A stretch of 64,000 nucleotides of DNA from the NCBI RefSeq assembly GCF_018882365.1, contig NZ_JACVOP010000002.1:248001-312000 (forward strand), given 5' to 3'. The notes under the pieces are model-generated. The model searched no databases. It had not been told where the DNA came from and saw only the letters and a list, made by a program, of their open reading frames with translations. This document shows, one piece after another, positions 45,787 to 53,618 of the stretch; the first letter of the stretch is position 1, and each line of letters begins with the position of its first letter. The DNA is from Polynucleobacter sp. 71A-WALBACH (GTDB lineage: Bacteria; Pseudomonadota; Gammaproteobacteria; Burkholderiales; Burkholderiaceae). The translations under genes were made by a program, and so were the position numbers.

Positions 45787-47190
45787 ATGACACCAGTTGA
45801 AGCCATTATTGAGCGTGCAAGAGTAGCTCAAAAGATTTTTGAGAAATCAACCCAAGAAGAAGTGAATTTAGTTGTTGAGGCTGTTGCTTGGGCAATCTTG
45901 GAGCCTCAGCGCAACCAAGAGTTAGCTGAGTTAGCGGTGAGAGATACTGGGCTTGGTGATGTAGGGGATAAGTTTAAGAAGAATTTCAGAAAAACTCTAG
46001 GCTTAGTGAGAGATCTCAATGCCGCTAAAACAGTAGGCATTATTTCTGAGAATTTGAAAACTGGTCTGACTGAATATGGTCGGCCTGTTGGCGTTGTCGC
46101 GGCAATTACACCATCTACCAATCCTGGTGCTACGCCGATTAATAAAATTCTCAATGCCTTAAAGTGCCGCAATGCAGTTGTAGTGGCCCCTTCGCCTAAA
46201 GGGCAGTCAACCTGCGCTCGTCTACTTGAGTTTGTACATCATCAGTTGGATCTAGTGCATGCACCGCGAGATTTAGTGCAGATGTTGCCTTCACCCATTA
46301 CAAAAGACTCAACAAATGAACTAATGAGATTGGCTGACTTGGTGGTAGCTACTGGTTCACAGTCAAATATTCGGGCGGCCTATACCTGCGGTACCCCTGC
46401 GTTTGGTGTTGGCGCTGGCAATGTGCTTGTCATTATTGATGAGCTTGCGGATTTTGATTCTGCTGCTGCAAAAATTGCGCAATCAAAAACATTTGATAAC
46501 GCGACGAGCTGTTCAAGTGAGAACGGAGTTGTAATTTGTGCGGATGTGTATGCGCAGGCAATTAAGTCGTTGGAGGCTGCTGGTGGAGTTATGTTGGACG
46601 CCGCCGATACAAAAAGACTCGAAGATGTCATGTTCCAAAATGGAAAACTGACATCAACGCTAACTGCCCAGGACCCTGAGGTTATAGCTGAGCGCGCTCA
46701 ATTGCAAAATCCTAAAGCTAAATCAGCCCAGTTTTTTATGGTCGAGCAAACTGGTTATGGGCCTGATTTTCCTTTTTCTGGGGAAAAGTTAAGCCCGGTT
46801 CTGACGGTCTGGAAAGTCGCTGATTTTGAGGCAGCTAAAAACCTGATTGCGAATGTTTATGCGTACCAGGGTGCTGGCCACTCTGTAGGTCTTCATACTG
46901 CTGGATCTGGAAAGGTAATGGAGGGTCGTGCCGCAGAACTTGCTCAGGAACTTCCTGTTGCTCGAATTATTGTTAACCAGGCACATGCCATTGCAACCGG
47001 TGGAAGTTTTGAGAATGGCTTACCATTTTCTTTATCAATGGGTTGCGGGACATGGGGAAAGAATAACTTTTCAGAGAATATGAATTATCGCCACTATCTA
47101 AATATCACAAGAGTGGTTCGCCCCATCCCAGAGAGCGTGCCAAGGGTAGAGGACTTGCTAAAGACTTATTTCACTCGCTTTCCACAGTAA
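45787..47190 (+). CDS. sauS: acylating aldehyde dehydrogenase, probable sulfoacetaldehyde dehydrogenase
   Basis: The 467-residue enzyme belongs to the CoA-acylating ALDH group (like EutE and the ALDH half of AdhE): GVVAAITPSTNP in the cofactor site and catalytic Cys242 in NATSCSSENGVV. By family and neighbourhood it is SauS, which reduces sulfoacetyl-CoA with NADPH to sulfoacetaldehyde, the Xsc substrate. A conventional acetaldehyde dehydrogenase is the alternative, but the SauT-like partner 50 bp downstream and the shared operator with xsc argue against it. The ribosome site is weak. Confidence 0.78.
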   Translation: MTPVEAIIERARVAQKIFEKSTQEEVNLVVEAVAWAILEPQRNQELAELAVRDTGLGDVGDKFKKNFRKTLGLVRDLNAAKTVGIISENLKTGLTEYGRPVGVVAAITPSTNPGATPINKILNALKCRNAVVVAPSPKGQSTCARLLEFVHHQLDLVHAPRDLVQMLPSPITKDSTNELMRLADLVVATGSQSNIRAAYTCGTPAFGVGAGNVLVIIDELADFDSAAAKIAQSKTFDNATSCSSENGVVICADVYAQAIKSLEAAGGVMLDAADTKRLEDVMFQNGKLTSTLTAQDPEVIAERAQLQNPKAKSAQFFMVEQTGYGPDFPFSGEKLSPVLTVWKVADFEAAKNLIANVYAYQGAGHSVGLHTAGSGKVMEGRAAELAQELPVARIIVNQAHAIATGGSFENGLPFSLSMGCGTWGKNNFSENMNYRHYLNITRVVRPIPESVPRVEDLLKTYFTRFPQ

Positions 47191-47239
47191 TACATTCTGA
47201 TTGCCAGTTGATGAAAATGATATTAAGAAAGTTTTTCTT

Positions 47240-48766
47240 ATGACCGCATCTTGCCAAAACATTGGTGAAGTCATGTCGCATTGGTCAAGAGAGCAGGCAA
47301 GCAAGCCATTTTTATTTGCCCCTGAAAATGATGTCGTTTTGACTTATGGGCAACTAGCGCAAGAAGCGCATCATTTTGCTGGATGGTTAGAGACCCAAGG
47401 AGTAAGTGGTGGCGGTCATATTGGCTTGTATATGCAAAATGGTCGCCAAACAACCACAATATTTTTGGCGGCAATGGCCTCGGGTCGAGTCATCACCCCT
47501 TTGAATTTGTTAGCTCCACGCGATCAATTGGCATGGGTTTTAGATCATAGCGATATTGAGATATTGTTTTATTCGCCAGATAAGAAGCAGAGTCTTTTGG
47601 ATGCCCTAGAAAAGACGGATAGAAAGTTTCCCATTTTTGAATTGGATCCAGATGCTCACGAAGGCCCTTTCATTGGTGGCAAGTCAATTGAATTTCCAAG
47701 TGTAGCGACTGGTAGCCCAGCTCTTTTGATGTATACCTCAGGTACGACAGGAACTCCAAAGGGTGTATTACTGACACATGCAAATTTATTGCATGCTGCT
47801 CGTTCGATGGCCGCCTGGCATTCTTTAACGCAGCAAGATATTGTTTTGAGTTCCTTGCCCATTTACCATATCAATGGTCAAGTAATCTCGACCATCACAC
47901 CATTTGTTTCTGGTGGATCTGTGGTGGCGCCCCATGCTTTTTCCGTTTCAAGCTGGTGGGATTTGGCAGTTAAGTATCGGTGCACCTGGATCAATATGGT
48001 CCCAACCATCATTGCTTACCTCATCAACGCAGCTAAGAGTGGCGGATCCTTACCCTCCCGAGAGGAATTGCAATCGATCCGCTTTGGTCGATCTGCATCA
48101 GCTCCTCTGCCGCCTGAACACCATCGTGAATTTGAAAAGTTATTTGGAATTACGGTTATTGAAGGCATGGGTATGACTGAATCAGCCTCCATGGTCTTTT
48201 GTAATCCACATGATGAGAGAAGGCGTTATGGCAGTCCTGGCCTACCTTGCGGTGTTGAGGCTAAAGTTGTAGACCCAGAGGGCAATCTTCTTCCGGAAAA
48301 TGTAGTCGGGGAGATCTGCTTACGAGGCGGTAATGTTTTAAGTGCTTACTATAAAGCTGAGGCTGAAACGGCAAAAGCATTTGATAAAGACGGCTGGTTA
48401 AAAACCGGCGACCTTGGCATGCGTGATGGAGACGGATTCTATTTTATTACTGGCCGCCTAAAAGAGTTGATTATTAAGGGCGGGGAAAATATCGCTCCAA
48501 GAGAGATTGATGAGGCGCTACTGAAACATCCTGCAGTCTTGGATGCTGCTGCCGTAGGAATTCCTGATAGTAATTATGGGCAAGAAATTATGGCCTGTAT
48601 CATTCTTAAGCCTGATACCCAATGCTCCGAGGAAGAGATGCGGGCATTCTGTGTCAAAGAGCTGGGCAAATTTAGAACGCCTAAAATTATCCGCTTTATG
48701 GAAGATTTACCGCGAGGCCCTTCTGGAAAAGTGCAACGCTTAAAGTTATTGGAGCTCGTCGCTTAA
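47240..48766 (+). CDS. sauT: acyl-CoA ligase, probable sulfoacetate-CoA ligase
   Basis: An ANL-superfamily adenylating enzyme with MYTSGTTGTPKGVLLTH (P-loop), GMGMTESASMVF, LKTGDLG and the C-terminal PRGPSGKVQR with the catalytic Lys. ATG 47240 gives 508 residues; the TTG at 47201 would add 13. Next to the SauS-like gene it is best read as SauT, forming sulfoacetyl-CoA from sulfoacetate, ATP and CoA. Oxalate-, malonate- or other short-acid CoA ligases share this architecture, so specificity is inferred from context. Confidence 0.75.
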   Translation: MTASCQNIGEVMSHWSREQASKPFLFAPENDVVLTYGQLAQEAHHFAGWLETQGVSGGGHIGLYMQNGRQTTTIFLAAMASGRVITPLNLLAPRDQLAWVLDHSDIEILFYSPDKKQSLLDALEKTDRKFPIFELDPDAHEGPFIGGKSIEFPSVATGSPALLMYTSGTTGTPKGVLLTHANLLHAARSMAAWHSLTQQDIVLSSLPIYHINGQVISTITPFVSGGSVVAPHAFSVSSWWDLAVKYRCTWINMVPTIIAYLINAAKSGGSLPSREELQSIRFGRSASAPLPPEHHREFEKLFGITVIEGMGMTESASMVFCNPHDERRRYGSPGLPCGVEAKVVDPEGNLLPENVVGEICLRGGNVLSAYYKAEAETAKAFDKDGWLKTGDLGMRDGDGFYFITGRLKELIIKGGENIAPREIDEALLKHPAVLDAAAVGIPDSNYGQEIMACIILKPDTQCSEEEMRAFCVKELGKFRTPKIIRFMEDLPRGPSGKVQRLKLLELVA

Positions 48767-48772
48767 CAGACT

Positions 48773-49576
48773 CTAAATAAGCGCTGAAATAGTAACCCAT
48801 ACCCCTAGGCCGATGAGATAGCAACCCAGTAATTTCTGTCTTAGACTATCTTTCAAGCTGACAAGTCTTCCTGCGGCAAAAGTTTGCGTGATGGCTGCGC
48901 TAACCCCGAGTATCAGTATTAAGGTAATAGTAGAGTTGTTGATGCTATCCATTCCATGGACGCCAACCCAGGCGGATGCCAATGAGCCTAGACTCACCAT
49001 AGAGGTAATGGAAACAAAGAGAATTGAAATATCTACGCAGGTAGCAATGGGTAACCCTACCCACATCGTTAGGAGCGGCATTAACAGCGTTGCACCACCA
49101 AGCCCAAATAGTGCAGAAGAAATTCCGGAGATGGCTCCAACGGCGACTAACTTCGCCTTACTTGGCTTGATCAATCGATCGTCTGTGAGATTTGCGGGAT
49201 TCTTGCCAAAAAAGGTCCACAAACCAATGAGCGTAATGGTGACAGCAAATCCAATTCGTAAGGTTGAATCAGTTAATTTAGTGGATGCCAGGCTGGCTAG
49301 GAGAATAAAGGGGAGTGAGCTTAATATGAGGATGGTTGCAACGCTTCGATCACCGCGACTTTGACTTAGTACCCGTATTGCTCTAGGGAGTGATCCAATG
49401 ACAATGGTACTTAGACTCCCGATGACGATGAGTTGAAACGGTGGATGAATGGAGTTCGGCACTGAAAAAAACGCAGCATCCAAGGCGGGCACAATAAAAG
49501 CCCCTCCACCTATGCCAAATAGGGCCATTAGCAATCCAGTAATGACGCCAATTAAAGAGAAGATAAAAAAATGCAT
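48773..49576 (-). CDS. TauE/SafE-family anion exporter (copy 1)
   Basis: The 267-residue membrane protein has about eight helices and the duplicated TauE/SafE pattern: GLLMALFGIGGGAFIVPAL in the first half and GISSALFGLGGATLLMPLL in the second. Members are thought to export sulfite, sulfoacetate or sulfate produced by sulfonate degradation. It is the last gene of the IclR-BKACE-GMC operon and converges on the SauT-like gene, with 6 bp between stops. Confidence 0.85.
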   Translation of the reverse strand: MHFFIFSLIGVITGLLMALFGIGGGAFIVPALDAAFFSVPNSIHPPFQLIVIGSLSTIVIGSLPRAIRVLSQSRGDRSVATILILSSLPFILLASLASTKLTDSTLRIGFAVTITLIGLWTFFGKNPANLTDDRLIKPSKAKLVAVGAISGISSALFGLGGATLLMPLLTMWVGLPIATCVDISILFVSITSMVSLGSLASAWVGVHGMDSINNSTITLILILGVSAAITQTFAAGRLVSLKDSLRQKLLGCYLIGLGVWVTISALI

Positions 49577-49583
49577 GGGGTTG

Positions 49584-51185
49584 TTATATTCTTCCTAAGA
49601 TCAGGTCAGAGGCTCTTTCAGCCAACATCACTGCAGGCCAATTGGTATTGCCAGAAGGTAGTGTTGGCATGGCTGAGCAATCAACAACCCTAAGTCCTTG
49701 GACGCCCCTCACCCTGAGCGAGGAGTCGAGTACCGCTAGTGGATTAGTATCCGCACCCATTTGACAAGTGCCAGTAGGGTGAAAAATAGTGGCGCCATTT
49801 TCACGGCAGAAGTCTAAGATGGCTTCATCCGTTTGTGGGTTATTAGGTTTAACCTCTCGCGTGATCAATGAGCGCAAAGGTTCAGTTTGTGAAAGTTTGC
49901 GAGCATATTTCACAGCAGCTATGCTGATATCACGGTCATACTGACTGGCTAGGTAGTTTGCAAACATTTTCGGCGGAACCAATGGATCTGCGGATTGAAT
50001 CCGAACATGACCTCGAGATTCGGGGCGAAGTTGGCAGACAGACATCGTGAAGCCGGAGAATGGGTGAACCTTTCCGCCAGCCATTTCAGCGGATAGGGTG
50101 GCTAGGTGAAATTGGATGTCTGGCGATTTCGAGTCTGGCATAACGCGGGTAAAGAGTCCGCCTTGATTGATGCCGATCGACAGTGGCCCGCCTCTAAATA
50201 AAAGCCAATCTAGACCCATCTTGAGCTGACCAAACCAAGAGGAGAGTTGGTCGTTTGTGGAGATCGGTTGATTGAGCTCATAGATAAGTCTGTGTTGGAG
50301 GTGATCTTGAAGATTTTCTCCAACACCTGGCAAATCTTGAATGATGGGAATATTAAATTCTTGTAGAAGCTTTGCTGGGCCAATACCAGAGAGCTGGAGG
50401 ATTTGGGGGCTTTGAATCGCGCCAGCGCTTAATATGACCTCTTTGTTCGCTCGAATAATGCGCTTGACACCACTTTGAATAATTTCAATACCTACTGCGC
50501 GCTTACCTTCAAAAATTACCTTACAAGCCTGGCTATTGGTCAGTATCTCTAGATTCTGACGTTTTTTGGCGGGACGTAAATAGGCCACGGCTGTGCTGCA
50601 ACGAAAGCCTTTGTGAGTTGTCAGTTGATAGTAGCCGACTCCCTCTTGTGTCAGATTATTGAAATCATCAGTATTAGGAACACTTAATTGATTGGCAGTT
50701 TTTTTAAATGCCTCCACAAGAGGATGTTTTTTAGGAATAGAGGATGCCTTTAACGGACCAGTCTGCGAGTGCAGGGGTTCGCCCAATCGATCGTTACCCT
50801 CAGCTTTTTTGAAGTAGGGCAGTACATCGTCCCAACCCCATCCGATATTGCCTAGATCGCGCCAGTGGTTGTAATCTTCCTTTTGCCCACGAATAAAGAT
50901 CAAGCCATTGATAGAGCTAGAGCCGCCCAAAGTCTTGCCTCTGGGCCAGTAAATCTGTCTGCCCTTCATGCCTGGATCTGGTTCTGTTTGAAACTTCCAG
51001 TTCAGGTTTGGATCCCACATCGTTTTTGCATAACCAATGGGTAGATGAATCCAGGGGGATCGATCTTTTGGACCCGCCTCAATCAGGCAAACAGAATTTT
51101 TTGGATCCTCAGAGAGCCTGTTGGCAAGCACGCAGCCCGATGAGCCTCCGCCGACTACGATGTAATCAAAAGAGAGATTATTCAT
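49584..51185 (-). CDS. GMC-family flavin alcohol dehydrogenase
   Basis: The 533-residue enzyme has the FAD motif VVGGGSSGCVLANRL at the N-terminus, the GMC signature WPRGKTLGGSSSINGLIF (80-100) and the C-terminal HPTGTCQMG with the active-site His. It resembles choline/alcohol dehydrogenases. An alcohol next to a sulfonate or a beta-hydroxy acid could be its substrate; a GMC-type isethionate dehydrogenase feeding sulfoacetaldehyde is, as I recall, known in Cupriavidus. It lies 6 bp downstream of the BKACE gene, so both probably act on the same compound. Confidence 0.85.
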   Translation of the reverse strand: MNNLSFDYIVVGGGSSGCVLANRLSEDPKNSVCLIEAGPKDRSPWIHLPIGYAKTMWDPNLNWKFQTEPDPGMKGRQIYWPRGKTLGGSSSINGLIFIRGQKEDYNHWRDLGNIGWGWDDVLPYFKKAEGNDRLGEPLHSQTGPLKASSIPKKHPLVEAFKKTANQLSVPNTDDFNNLTQEGVGYYQLTTHKGFRCSTAVAYLRPAKKRQNLEILTNSQACKVIFEGKRAVGIEIIQSGVKRIIRANKEVILSAGAIQSPQILQLSGIGPAKLLQEFNIPIIQDLPGVGENLQDHLQHRLIYELNQPISTNDQLSSWFGQLKMGLDWLLFRGGPLSIGINQGGLFTRVMPDSKSPDIQFHLATLSAEMAGGKVHPFSGFTMSVCQLRPESRGHVRIQSADPLVPPKMFANYLASQYDRDISIAAVKYARKLSQTEPLRSLITREVKPNNPQTDEAILDFCRENGATIFHPTGTCQMGADTNPLAVLDSSLRVRGVQGLRVVDCSAMPTLPSGNTNWPAVMLAERASDLILGRI

Positions 51186-51191
51186 GCTTTA

Positions 51192-52022
51192 TTAATGCTT
51201 TCTTAGTCCAAGAATTTCACGTGCTTGCGCTGGCGTAGCGACTGTACGGTTATAGATCTTCGCCATTTCAGCGACGCGTGCCACAAGCTCGGCATTATCT
51301 TTGGCCGCCCGAGTTTTATCAAAGCGGGTATTGTCTTCCAGGCCTGTGCGAACGTGACCGCCAAGCTCAAGGGTCCATTCATTGACAGGTAGCTGATAGC
51401 GCGCTACTCCTGCAGCAGTCCAAGTTGCATCTGGCATCACTTCCTTTAATTCTCGGATCAGAAACTCTAAGATCGATCGTTTTGCCGGCATTGCATTTGG
51501 AATACCCATCACAAACTGTACATGCGCCGGGGCTTTGAGCAAGCCTCTTTCGATAAGATTCGCAGCGTTGTAGAGCATAGCCAAATCAAATATTTCAATT
51601 TCAGCTTTAATATCGTACTTCAGCATTTCACTTGCAAGACCATCAACAAACTCTGGCGGATTCTCGTAAATTCCATTGGGAAAATTTACTGAACCTGTTG
51701 CGAGCGACGCCATGTCGGGACGATGAAATAACATTCCTCCTCGAGCTGACTGGTCGCGTCCACGACCTCCTGTGGAAAATTGGATGATCATGCCTGGACA
51801 GTGTTTACGAATTCCTTCTTGCACAATTGCATATAAATCTGGATCGGAGCTCGGACTTTCATCTGGATTGCGCACATGGATATGCGCTAAAGCTGCTCCC
51901 GCCTCATATGCCTTATGGGTTTCTTCAATCTGTTCTGCCGTAGTGACGGGGAGGCCGGGGCAATCTTTTTTACGGGGGATTGCGCCTGTCATGGCGACGG
52001 TAATAATTACGGGGTTAGTCAT
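51192..52022 (-). CDS. beta-keto acid cleavage enzyme (BKACE, DUF849)
   Basis: The 276-residue TIM-barrel enzyme has the zinc-binding HIHVR (His47, His49), the EIEIFD strand and the GGHVRTGLEDN motif of the BKACE family. The family condenses a beta-keto acid with acetyl-CoA and splits it into acetoacetate and a new acyl-CoA. Substrates range from 3-keto-5-aminohexanoate to dehydrocarnitine. Here the partner GMC gene would make the keto acid from a hydroxy acid. If the acid carried a sulfonate at C4, the product would be sulfoacetyl-CoA, the SauS substrate; that is hypothesis. Confidence 0.85.
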   Translation of the reverse strand: MTNPVIITVAMTGAIPRKKDCPGLPVTTAEQIEETHKAYEAGAALAHIHVRNPDESPSSDPDLYAIVQEGIRKHCPGMIIQFSTGGRGRDQSARGGMLFHRPDMASLATGSVNFPNGIYENPPEFVDGLASEMLKYDIKAEIEIFDLAMLYNAANLIERGLLKAPAHVQFVMGIPNAMPAKRSILEFLIRELKEVMPDATWTAAGVARYQLPVNEWTLELGGHVRTGLEDNTRFDKTRAAKDNAELVARVAEMAKIYNRTVATPAQAREILGLRKH

Positions 52023-52041
52023 ATTGATTCCAGTGAAAAAA

Positions 52042-52854
52042 TTAATTACTCGATTCTGAAAGGGTATTTTGTATGTCTCTCGCAGCTCGTTCTAAGGGTT
52101 CTATATAGAACCGAATTGAATTGACTTGCATGCGAGGGGTTGGCCCATGAGCCGTGATGGTGGCAAAAGTTTTATTTTTTGAATTCACTACAGGTACGGC
52201 GATTCCAATAAAGCCATCGAGATATGCCGAGTCATCTATTGCATAACCATCAATCCGAATTTTTTCTAATTCCGGGAGAAGGGTTTCATAGTCAATGATG
52301 GTTCTGTCGGTATATCGCTCAAATGGTTCTGCGCCCAAGGATCGCCTTACTTGTAGTTCAGTCATGCGAGACAGAAATAGTTTTCCGCTCGCAGTGCAGT
52401 GCAAGGGCACTCGCATGCCTAGGTCGATATGTAGACGTATCGGGGCACTAGTTTCAACTCGATCGAGATACATTACTTTATTTCCATCGAGAATATTAAA
52501 GTTACAGGTTTCTCCAATCTCCTCTACCAAGCGCTTCATCACGGCAACACGTTGAGAGCGAATGGAATCAACTGAGAGAATATTAATTCCCATAATGCGC
52601 AGTTTTGAACTGGGCTGAAATCGGCGGCCATTTGGATCGCGCTCAATGAAACCCTGTGTCACCAGTGTATTTAAAAGTCTAAAAGCGGTTGGTTTAGCTA
52701 GCCCGGTGCTCGTAGAAATCGTTTCTAAGGTAAGAGGGGAGTCTGATTGGGCAATCTTTTCTAGGATCAGCAAGACCTTTTCCGCCATGCTGGATTTGGC
52801 CGATTCTTCCAATATTGCGGGCGGAGGGGTTATGCGGGACAGCTTTTCTGGCAT
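52042..52854 (-). CDS. IclR-family regulator (second)
   Basis: A 270-residue IclR protein: winged helix with LETISTSTGLAKPTAFRLL, then effector domain with DLGMRVPLHCTASGKLFLS and GFIGIAVPVV. It is clearly related to the IclR at 44 kb but not a recent copy. It heads the BKACE-GMC-TauE operon and is divergent from the biotin carrier/carboxyltransferase/ABC operon, so it probably controls both in response to their common substrate. Confidence 0.9.
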   Translation of the reverse strand: MPEKLSRITPPPAILEESAKSSMAEKVLLILEKIAQSDSPLTLETISTSTGLAKPTAFRLLNTLVTQGFIERDPNGRRFQPSSKLRIMGINILSVDSIRSQRVAVMKRLVEEIGETCNFNILDGNKVMYLDRVETSAPIRLHIDLGMRVPLHCTASGKLFLSRMTELQVRRSLGAEPFERYTDRTIIDYETLLPELEKIRIDGYAIDDSAYLDGFIGIAVPVVNSKNKTFATITAHGPTPRMQVNSIRFYIEPLERAARDIQNTLSESSN

Positions 52855-52884
52855 TTAGAGAGCAATTTTTGGTTTTTTTTGCAT

Positions 52885-52906
52885 TTTTAAGTGTTTACCC
52901 TTAAAG
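52885..52906. promoter_or_regulatory. candidate operator of the second IclR protein
   Basis: TTTTAAG-TGTTTACC-CTTAAAG has 7-bp arms with one mismatch, in the 113-bp divergent gap. It differs from the GAACAA palindrome near the first IclR gene, consistent with separate regulation. Low confidence because the region is AT-rich. Confidence 0.3.
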
Positions 52907-52967
52907 CATTTCATCTGATGATACTTTAAATTTCATTAGAGAAAATATTAACTAAAAAAACGAGACT

Positions 52968-53618
52968 GTGCAAACAAAAAAGAAACTTGTATCTAAGGCT
53001 AAGGTCAAACCATCCACCAAGCAGATGAAGTTGGCCCATTCATCGCCCAAGAAAACGGCGGCGACGAAAGCAGGCCCAAAGAAAGCTCCCCTCAAGAAAA
53101 GTGCGGCAGTAAGTAAAGCTCCGTCTAAGGTAAAGCTACCACCTGAATTCACAATGAAGCAGGTGAAGGAAGTGGTGGCCTTAATCAAGGATGCTGGAGT
53201 CTTTACTACCTTCTCTTACAAAACAGAAGAGTTTGAAATTGAACTATCTGTCGGTGGTGCACCGGAAGTGGCCAATCCAATTTATGCGGCAGCTCCAATC
53301 CCTATGTCAGCCCCTAGTAATTCTGGTCTTGCATCTCCCGAGATCGCGCCCTCTCAGGCTCTGAAATTAGCGGCTAATGAGCGATTGATAGTTAGTCCAA
53401 TGGTGGGCACTTTTTACAGAAGGCCGAGTCCAAATTCTGCACCCTTTGTAGAGGTGGGAGATGTGGTGTCTTCTACTGCTGATATTTGTATCGTCGAGGT
53501 GATGAAGTTATTAAGTACGATCCCGGCTGGTTGCGATGGTCGTATCAGTAAAATTTTAGTAGAAGATGGCGCCTCTATAGATGTTGGCCAAGCTCTGATG
53601 ATCATCGAGGTCGCCTGA
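52968..53618 (+). CDS. biotin carboxyl carrier protein (AccB-like) with basic N-terminal extension
   Basis: Residues 1-60 are a Lys/Ala/Pro-rich, histone-like extension, unusual for a BCCP. An AccB-like segment follows (VVALIKDAGVFTTFSYKTEEFEIEL) and then a biotinyl domain with Lys180 in VEVMKLL, where most BCCPs have EAMKM. GTG 52968 is the start. It overlaps the carboxyltransferase start (TGATG), so the two are translationally coupled. Fatty-acid AccB is not expected next to a transporter, so this is a dedicated carrier. No biotin carboxylase is present. Confidence 0.85.
   Translation: MQTKKKLVSKAKVKPSTKQMKLAHSSPKKTAATKAGPKKAPLKKSAAVSKAPSKVKLPPEFTMKQVKEVVALIKDAGVFTTFSYKTEEFEIELSVGGAPEVANPIYAAAPIPMSAPSNSGLASPEIAPSQALKLAANERLIVSPMVGTFYRRPSPNSAPFVEVGDVVSSTADICIVEVMKLLSTIPAGCDGRISKILVEDGASIDVGQALMIIEVA

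Noticed and set aside
49584..51185. Naming the GMC enzyme choline dehydrogenase (betA) or isethionate dehydrogenase (iseJ)
   Set aside because: No betaine genes are near, and close coupling to a BKACE gene points to a beta-hydroxy acid; specificity cannot be read from the sequence.
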